Assembly: GCA_002254595.1 (NCBI GenBank)
Contig: NJEH01000020.1
Coordinates: 1-10,497, forward strand
Source of the DNA: Thermofilum sp. ex4484_15
GTDB lineage: Archaea; Thermoproteota; Thermoprotei; Thermofilales; EX4484-15
Direction: 5' to 3'
DNA: 10,497 nucleotides
Position 1 is the first letter of the stretch, and each line of letters starts with the position of its first letter. This document shows positions 1 to 5,364 of the stretch, piece by piece. The position numbers were made by a program, and so were the translations under genes. The notes under the pieces are model-generated. The model worked only from the letters and a program-made list of their open reading frames with translations. It searched no databases and was not told the origin of the DNA.

Positions 1-1382
1 GTGATAAGGAAAATGGCCGCCTTATCTATTATCGAAACGTCCTTAAAGACCAATGACCTAGTATCGGCTAGAAAAGCGTAACTACCGGTTAAATAAGCAG
101 TATATCCTCTAAGCCCTAGCTCATCCATTAAGGACCTCACTACTTTCCCAATTCGCTTAACTGCCTCTATCCCCTCCCTTTCATCGCAATCCTTCACGAA
201 GTAAAAGTAAACTAACATGGTATCGTTGGATCGATTTACATATTTACGGTAAAGCCTAGGCGGTATACCATTGGGGTAAGGAGGGGGAGTTACACGTTTA
301 AATTCCTCTTCTACGAAATCCCTAACTACCCTTAGGTAATCGGCTTCTGAGGGGGAAGAAGGGAGCTTTAGTACCGCTTCAGCAAAACGATACTGACCGT
401 CCTTTAGCTCACTTCTTAAGTACCCCTCTATTATAGCATTTAAAGTACTCTCATAGCGCCAATTAGTAACGTTTACTTTCCTTAGTATTAAGCTAAATAG
501 TTTTACCGTCCCGGGTGTACTTATACTCCTGCCTAAAGGGTATTCAAAGGACAAACTCAATAAAGCCCTAGCGGGGTAAAGGAGCCTCCCTACTACTTCG
601 TTAAGTACTTTAATACCGCTTTTAGTTAAGTTATTTCTACTTAAATAGATCCCCCTAAGACTATAATCCCATAAGTAGTGAAAAATATAATAGTAAGGCA
701 TTAAAAGGAAATTATAAAGCGTGAAGGCGGCTAATGTGTTCAACTTCCCTAAGGCTTCATCATATATTCCGATTACTATAGGCTTAGCTCTAAGGAAAGC
801 TAATTCATCAATATAATGCACGTCGTACTTAGGGGGGGAATATCCCTCTTCGATTAAATCCCTCCACATTTCGTAATAAGTAAATGGGACTCCGTAGATT
901 ATTCGGCATAATTTGCTCAGGGTAGCTTTAAGGTCCATAAGGTTGGAGTGCAGCTCCTTAGCTTTAGGTAGTAAATCCCTTATCGTCTCCTCCTTCCTTT
1001 CCTTTATTACCTCATGATATTTACTTAGAACTAATTCATAAGCTTTATTTAACGTATCTACGGAACTTACCGGCTCTATCTCCCGTTTAACTTCCTCCTC
1101 AAGTTTCTTCAAGAATTCACGCACTAACTGATCCCTTACATCACCTCCCTTAATTACCAATATGACATCGCTTAAATTTAGCTTAGGGAATTTCTCCCTT
1201 AATAACCTATAAGCCTCCCTACTTTCGACGTAACTAGGTAAGAAGGGTTCTTCACTATAGGTAAGCGCCTCCCCTACTTTCTTAAAGGGGTAGGTAGATA
1301 TAATCATTAAAGCTAACCATAATACCAGTATATATTTATGCTTTTCGATTACGAATTTCGAAAACCTTTCGAGCAACCTCAT
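1..1382 (-). CDS. RND/MMPL-family membrane exporter, N-terminal part (runs off left edge)
   Basis: About 460 residues are open from the ATG at 1382 down to the window edge; the remaining membrane domain lies outside. Residues about 17-31 form a hydrophobic first membrane segment (YILVLWLALMIIS). The next residues, FLPSYVESREAYRLL then FP, match the start of the large extracytoplasmic domain of MMPL/RND exporters. A long charged, aromatic-rich extracellular region follows. The visible end (LTGSYAFLADTRS ... IIDKAAIFLI) looks like the point where the chain re-enters the membrane. Family members are proton-driven exporters of lipids or hydrophobic compounds; the substrate here is unknown. A GGGGG directly precedes the ATG and could act as a ribosome site only for a slightly later start, so initiation may be near-leaderless. 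The gene lies 68 bases behind an exported phosphodiesterase on the same strand and has its own TATA-like box. Family assignment is by eye from the N-terminal half. Confidence 0.78.
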   Translation of the reverse strand, partial: MRLLERFSKFVIEKHKYILVLWLALMIISTYPFKKVGEALTYSEEPFLPSYVESREAYRLLREKFPKLNLSDVILVIKGGDVRDQLVREFLKKLEEEVKREIEPVSSVDTLNKAYELVLSKYHEVIKERKEETIRDLLPKAKELHSNLMDLKATLSKLCRIIYGVPFTYYEMWRDLIEEGYSPPKYDVHYIDELAFLRAKPIVIGIYDEALGKLNTLAAFTLYNFLLMPYYYIFHYLWDYSLRGIYLSRNNLTKSGIKVLNEVVGRLLYPARALLSLSFEYPLGRSISTPGTVKLFSLILRKVNVTNWRYESTLNAIIEGYLRSELKDGQYRFAEAVLKLPSSPSEADYLRVVRDFVEEEFKRVTPPPYPNGIPPRLYRKYVNRSNDTMLVYFYFVKDCDEREGIEAVKRIGKVVRSLMDELGLRGYTAYLTGSYAFLADTRSLVFKDVSIIDKAAIFLI

Positions 1383-1418
1383 CCCCCTTTCAGCTCACGG
1401 AAAGGGTAATTAAAATGA

Positions 1419-1426
1419 ATAAAAAG
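1419..1426 (-). promoter_or_regulatory. TATA-like box for the RND exporter gene
   Basis: On the minus strand this reads CTTTTTAT, preceded by GGAAAA, an arrangement like an archaeal BRE/TATA. It lies about 40 bases before the ATG at 1382, which would put transcription start about 10-15 bases before the gene. The T5 run could also help end transcripts from the upstream phosphodiesterase gene. Seen only as a sequence match. Confidence 0.4.
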
Positions 1427-1450
1427 TTTTCCTAAAGAGGCCTTAAATAT

Positions 1451-3451
1451 TTAACCAGGTAAGCTAACGGTTATTACTTCTCTACCCTCAGGATAGCCCT
1501 TAATAGCGGTAAGGATGGGTAATCCCGCGGCGTTAATCGGAGGCTTAACTCCTAATAAGTAAGCTACGGTAGGAGCTACATCTATGGACCTTACGGGAGG
1601 TATCCTCGTTCCCTTCTTTATCCCAGCCCCTATAGCCCCGAAGATAGCATGTAACTCCTTAAAGGCGTTAAGTGGTCCATGGATAGCTGTAGGCTCCCTT
1701 AAGGGTTTAACTTTAAAGAATACCTTAGGTACTCCTCCTTCTAACGGTATCTTATTCCAAATTACCCCAGCATACCTCCATCCGTAACCAGGCCTAGGGG
1801 AGAATATTACGTCCCCAGCTCTAGGTCCGCCCATCCCTAAGTACTTAGCTTCTTCATTGGTTAATACTAAGGCCATTACAGGTTCTCCGGTTTCCGGGTC
1901 CTTAAGAGATTCCAAAGCACTCATAATTTCCTTCACTATTTTACTATAGTCCTTAGGGTCGACTATTCCTTCTTTTTCCCTACCCCTTAAATTAATCCAT
2001 ACTTGTCCGTAACCAGTGAAGTAAGCTTTAGTTTCATTCCATATTATCTTACCTTCTTTATCGTAGGCTATTAAGCCGGCTTTAGCTAGTACTGCGTTAA
2101 TATCTATCCACTTCTTAACGGGGTAGTTACCGTGATCCGAAACTACTATAACTGCCGTATTGCTTAAATTAACATCCGAAAGTACCCTCTCTAGTAATTT
2201 ATCGGCTAATTCGTAAGCCTTAGTTATGTACTTCCAATACCTCTTCGCCTTAACCGGATCGTAGTAAGGCATCGAAGGAGTAACTAAACCTAAGAACTGG
2301 GTTTCCACATTAGTTACAACCGGTGTATATGTCATAAATAGGCTCCAATTAGTATGTTTAATTAAGTAATCCGTAAAGCTAATGAAGAAGTTAGTAGTGA
2401 GTACAGCAGTTTCCATGAATACATCTTCGTTAAACCACCCATGTTCTAATCCCCACCAATCCGCATCGGTAACCATGCCTACCTTAACTACCACTTCATT
2501 CCATACCTCCTTAGCTAACTTGAAGTCGGTATACCATGGTTTTTCAAGAGGTCTCATGATGGTCCTATATAGCCTGAAATCCCTTAAATCATGTATCTTT
2601 AATGCCTTAAATAGGGGGGCTACAGTATACCTTTTACCCTTATAGGTTATAGTAGCGTTAATAGGTTTACTCCACTCACCTTCGCTTAAGACCGCTCTAG
2701 CTAAGCTAGCGTCCTTTACCTCAGACGGTACTATAGCTACCCTATCATAAACCCCATCCCCATCGGAGTCGTAAATTAGTATCCACCAATAACTATCGCC
2801 TAATCTTATCTTCGCCTCCAAAGGTTTAAGTACCTTACCTAATGCATTTAGATTAGCCCAACCCCTAGCTTCCCTTAACTTTATTACCTCAGGATAACCG
2901 GGAATACTCCTATTAGTTGTATAGAGTTTTGAGTAGGTAGCTACGCCTAGACTAGCGTCGTAAGGATTAAATAGATAACTATGGGTTAATTTACCCTTCC
3001 AGAAAGCGGGAGTACTATGGGGAAAAGCAGTTATTACGCAGGTTAATCCTTGTTTATCAAGAGCTTCCCATACCGGCTCGGCCATTAGTAAACTAGCGTC
3101 GAAACCGGATTTCTTACCGTAAATCGGTAATCCGGGTACGTGCATACTGTTACCAGTTATACCGGTAATATAGACCGGTGCCCCCGTACTTATAGTGGAG
3201 TGGGACGGCGCAGTACAGGCCGGAAATCCCGGGTACATGAATTCGGCCCACGTCCCTTCCTTTAAGATCCTACTTAAAGCAGGCAATAGGCCCCTTGAAG
3301 TTAAGTTAATTACCCTATCGGGCCTCACAGCGTCTAAGCTAACTATAACTACCTTCTTGGCTAATCCGTGGAGAGGAGGAGAGGGGCTAGCGTAAGTGCA
3401 CATTAGTAACAATATTAACATTAGGACGGAGAACTTAAGGTAGTCCCTCAA
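1451..3451 (-). CDS. Exported alkaline-phosphatase-superfamily phosphodiesterase/nucleotide pyrophosphatase-like protein
   Basis: 666 residues from a TTG start; an in-frame stop lies six codons upstream and no closer ATG exists. Residues 5-20 are a hydrophobic signal segment ending near CTYAS, so the protein is probably secreted or membrane-anchored. Several NxS/T sequons (N49, N180, N266, N368, N428, N472) fit an extracellular archaeal protein. Type I phosphodiesterase landmarks are present: SLDAVRPD (metal Asp40), ACTAPSHSTISTG (nucleophile region, Thr80), SDHG (Asp439, His440) and AIHG (His591). The family hydrolyses phosphodiester or pyrophosphate bonds using two zinc ions. The expected Asp-x3-His motif after residue 375 instead reads VVTNVETQFLG, without either ligand. 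An insert at about 215-300 carries a calcium-type loop, DSDGDGVYD (228-236). The RND exporter gene follows 68 bases downstream. The fold is well supported; activity and substrate are uncertain. Confidence 0.88.
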   Translation of the reverse strand: MRDYLKFSVLMLILLLMCTYASPSPPLHGLAKKVVIVSLDAVRPDRVINLTSRGLLPALSRILKEGTWAEFMYPGFPACTAPSHSTISTGAPVYITGITGNSMHVPGLPIYGKKSGFDASLLMAEPVWEALDKQGLTCVITAFPHSTPAFWKGKLTHSYLFNPYDASLGVATYSKLYTTNRSIPGYPEVIKLREARGWANLNALGKVLKPLEAKIRLGDSYWWILIYDSDGDGVYDRVAIVPSEVKDASLARAVLSEGEWSKPINATITYKGKRYTVAPLFKALKIHDLRDFRLYRTIMRPLEKPWYTDFKLAKEVWNEVVVKVGMVTDADWWGLEHGWFNEDVFMETAVLTTNFFISFTDYLIKHTNWSLFMTYTPVVTNVETQFLGLVTPSMPYYDPVKAKRYWKYITKAYELADKLLERVLSDVNLSNTAVIVVSDHGNYPVKKWIDINAVLAKAGLIAYDKEGKIIWNETKAYFTGYGQVWINLRGREKEGIVDPKDYSKIVKEIMSALESLKDPETGEPVMALVLTNEEAKYLGMGGPRAGDVIFSPRPGYGWRYAGVIWNKIPLEGGVPKVFFKVKPLREPTAIHGPLNAFKELHAIFGAIGAGIKKGTRIPPVRSIDVAPTVAYLLGVKPPINAAGLPILTAIKGYPEGREVITVSLPG

Positions 3452-3470
3452 GTATTTTCACCACCAAACC

Positions 3471-3491
3471 ATAACTTTGCCTTTAAGTTAT
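3471..3491. repeat. Perfect 7-bp inverted repeat at the phosphodiesterase promoter
   Basis: ATAACTT (3471-3477), 7-base spacer, AAGTTAT (3485-3491). The right arm touches the TATA-like box and the left arm reaches almost to the expected transcription start of the minus-strand gene, a position typical for a dimeric repressor operator. No regulator is identified; the repeat is short and A/T-rich, so chance is possible. Confidence 0.35.
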
Positions 3492-3496
3492 TTAAA
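3489..3496 (-). promoter_or_regulatory. TATA-like box for the exported phosphodiesterase
   Basis: The minus strand reads TTTAAATA inside a longer A/T stretch (TATAAATTTAAATAA). It is about 40 bases upstream of the TTG at 3451, predicting a start of transcription near 3466 and a leader of about 15 bases that contains GGTGGTG as ribosome site. An overlapping alternative, TATAAATT, lies a few bases further upstream. Confidence 0.5.
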
Positions 3497-3645
3497 TTTA
3501 TAATGAAAAGGTAATACTGTAATATTTACCTCTAGTAAAAAATTTCAATTTATTTCAGCCATTGTATCGCAAATAGAAATTATTTTCAGTCCTTAATACT
3601 AGGCAAGGTCGCTTAAGGTAACTGCTTTACCAATGATAAGTGCCC

Positions 3646-3653
3646 ATTTATTA
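3646..3653 (+). promoter_or_regulatory. Possible TATA box for the glutamate synthase-like gene
   Basis: ATTTATTA lies about 40 bases before the preferred ATG at 3687, the same spacing seen for the other genes here. It would give a leader of about 10 bases starting at the GGGGG ribosome site. No convincing purine-rich BRE precedes it. An alternative A/T-rich element (CAATTTATTT, about 3546) would give a leader longer than 100 bases. Confidence 0.25.
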
Positions 3654-3676
3654 CTACGAGTGATAGTAATGAAAAA

Positions 3677-3681
3677 GGGGG
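3677..3681 (+). promoter_or_regulatory. Ribosome binding site that decides the start of the glutamate synthase-like gene
   Basis: GGGGG followed by AATCA and ATG at 3687 gives a 5-base spacing. The two upstream in-frame ATGs (3633 and 3669) have no purine-rich site before them, and the 18 residues they would add do not resemble any domain. This favours 3687 as the start. Confidence 0.5.
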
Positions 3682-3686
3682 AATCA

Positions 3687-5282
3687 ATGCCACTAGATAT
3701 TTACGCTAATAAAAAATCCACTACGGGTACCGCTACTAGGGTACAGGACGTTAGCCCACTTAGTGGGTTATGCCCTATATGTATAGAGGAATGCCCGGTA
3801 TTATGCGAAATAGGCCTTTCGGCGTTAAGAGGTAAGGAGGCCCTTTACCCGATACCCGATTATTTTGGGGCTAGTACAGCTTCCTCCAATAAGGATTACG
3901 GTTTGGATTGGTCTCATTTTAACATTCAGGCGGAACTTAGGGGGGCTAGGGGGATAGCAGAGGACCCGGATTTAGCTATCTTCCCTAACGTTTCGGTGGA
4001 GACTAAGATAGGCGGAATAAAATTGCGCATACCTTTCCTTATAGCAGCCTTAGGTTCCACTAAGGTAGCTAAGAAAAACTGGGATTCCTTAGCCATAGGA
4101 GCTGCTATCTCCGGTACCATAATGACGGTAGGGGAGAACGTAGTAGGTATGGATCCCGATGCTAGGTTCGATGAAAGGGGTAAGGTTACCGATAGTGCCG
4201 ATTTAAAGTACCGTATAGAAACATACAGGAAATTCTGGGACGGGGAACACGGCGATATAGTAGTACAAACTAACGTAGAGGATATGAGGTTAGGAGTAGA
4301 CGAATACGCCTTAAGTAAATTAGAGGTTAACGGCATAGAGAGGAAGTGGGGACAAGGCGCTAAAGCTATAGGAGGAGAGGTAAGGCTCTTCGACTTAGAT
4401 AAGGCAATAATGTACAAGAAGAGGGGATATATAATAATACCCGACCCGGAGGATCCTGCAGTCCAAGAGGCTTATAGGGACGGTATCATAAGGTCCTTTG
4501 AAAGGCACAGTAGGGTAGGTATGCCTAAGGCTAGGGATTTCGTAGAGGACGTAGAATGGTTAAGGGAGCGAGGGGCTAAGTATGTTACCATTAAGACTGG
4601 AGCTTATAGGCCTGCCGTAGTAGCTTGGACCTTAAAGGTAGCTTCCGAAGCTAGAGTTAATTACGTTACTTTCGACGGAGCCGGTGGAGGTACTGGGATG
4701 AGTCCCGTACCCATGATGCAGGAAATGGGATTACCTACGGTGTACTTAGAGGCAATAGTATTAAAGGTAGTTAGAGTAATGAGAAGTAAAGGTATGTACG
4801 TACCTGATATAGCCATGGCTGGAGGTTTCTCTAACGAGACTCAGGTATTTAAAGCTATAGCTTTAAGTAACTTTGGAGAAGGGCCGTACGTAAGAGCTAT
4901 AGCTATGGCTAGGGCCCCCTTAACAGCCGTATTTAAAGCTACCTACTTCGCTAAATTAGCTAAGGAAGGGAAACTACCTTCGCTAATAGCTAGGAAGTAT
5001 GGAAACGATCCTACCAAGTTATTCGCAGTACTACCCGAATTAAAGGCGAAATTTAAGGATAGACTTAGCGAGATACCTTATGGCGCTATAGGGCTCTACA
5101 GTTACTTCGATAAAATGAGGTACGGATTACAGCAACTAATAGCAGGTTGTAGGAAATGGAAATTGGAGTTAATAGATAGGAAAGATTTAATGGCATTAAC
5201 TGAAAGAGCCTCTAAGGTCACCGGCATACCTTTAGTTGAGGAATGCGATAAGGATGAAATAGAAGAAATATTAGGTCGTTAA
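3687..5282 (+). CDS. Glutamate synthase-like FMN protein, stand-alone, with N-terminal four-cysteine cluster
   Basis: 531 residues from the preferred ATG. Residues 29-40 hold CPICIEECPVLC (C-x2-C-x3-C-x3-C), probably an iron-sulfur or zinc site. The rest is an FMN-binding (beta/alpha)8 domain of the glutamate synthase large-subunit family: GQGAK (about 222-226), the phosphate/FMN loop DGAGGGTGMSP (about 330-340), and AGGF (about 378-381). Bacterial glutamate synthase makes glutamate from glutamine and 2-oxoglutarate; here the glutaminase domain and an NADPH-oxidising small subunit are missing, so ferredoxin or another donor, and another substrate, are possible. The segment equal to the bacterial 3Fe-4S region reads AIAMARAPLTA and has no cysteine. 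The protein is probably cytoplasmic. It is transcribed alone: it diverges from the phosphodiesterase and ends in a hairpin with a T-tract. A longer form from ATG 3633 is possible but less likely. Confidence 0.85.
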   Translation: MPLDIYANKKSTTGTATRVQDVSPLSGLCPICIEECPVLCEIGLSALRGKEALYPIPDYFGASTASSNKDYGLDWSHFNIQAELRGARGIAEDPDLAIFPNVSVETKIGGIKLRIPFLIAALGSTKVAKKNWDSLAIGAAISGTIMTVGENVVGMDPDARFDERGKVTDSADLKYRIETYRKFWDGEHGDIVVQTNVEDMRLGVDEYALSKLEVNGIERKWGQGAKAIGGEVRLFDLDKAIMYKKRGYIIIPDPEDPAVQEAYRDGIIRSFERHSRVGMPKARDFVEDVEWLRERGAKYVTIKTGAYRPAVVAWTLKVASEARVNYVTFDGAGGGTGMSPVPMMQEMGLPTVYLEAIVLKVVRVMRSKGMYVPDIAMAGGFSNETQVFKAIALSNFGEGPYVRAIAMARAPLTAVFKATYFAKLAKEGKLPSLIARKYGNDPTKLFAVLPELKAKFKDRLSEIPYGAIGLYSYFDKMRYGLQQLIAGCRKWKLELIDRKDLMALTERASKVTGIPLVEECDKDEIEEILGR

Positions 5283-5298
5283 TGACCTAGCTGTTTTT
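5272..5298 (+). terminator. Hairpin plus T-tract at the end of the glutamate synthase-like gene
   Basis: TAGGTC (5272-5277) pairs with GACCTA (5284-5289) around a 6-base loop, and TTTTT follows at 5294-5298. The stem includes the last codons and the loop contains the TAA stop. Archaeal termination depends mainly on the T-run, so the hairpin may be accessory. It separates this gene from the polymerase promoter. Confidence 0.5.
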
Positions 5299-5319
5299 CC
5301 ATAATTATTCGACGATAAT

Positions 5320-5329
5320 TATAAATTTA
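5320..5329 (+). promoter_or_regulatory. TATA box for the polB-DHH operon
   Basis: TATAAATTTA lies about 40 bases before the TTG start at 5365, predicting transcription start near 5350 and a leader of about 15 bases. An 8-base ATAATTAT occurs at 5301-5308 and again at 5315-5322, the second copy running into the TATA box; these may be chance A/T repeats. Confidence 0.6.
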
Positions 5330-5364
5330 TTTACGGCCCGGGATATATCGTAAGGGTAGGCCTC

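Noticed and set aside
3510..3530. Inverted repeat GGTAA-N11-TTACC in the divergent intergenic region
   Set aside because: Arms of only five bases in A/T-rich sequence, and not well placed relative to either predicted promoter.
3591..3618. CCTTAA-N16-TTAAGG inverted repeat before the glutamate synthase-like gene
   Set aside because: Six-base arms of words that are very common in this window (TTAAGG codon pairs); no T-tract or promoter element attached.
3545..3640. Possible C/D-box small RNA on the minus strand, from two CTGA boxes
   Set aside because: No RTGATGA C box at suitable spacing was found on that strand.
3633..3686. Upstream ATGs (3633, 3669) extending the glutamate synthase-like protein by up to 18 residues
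   Set aside because: No ribosome site before them; GGGGG five bases before 3687 is a better start, and the added residues look like translated leader.
3926..4417. Long antisense open frame within the glutamate synthase-like gene
   Set aside because: It lies opposite a well-conserved domain, has Ser/Pro-rich low-quality sequence and no promoter or ribosome site; a by-product of codon bias.
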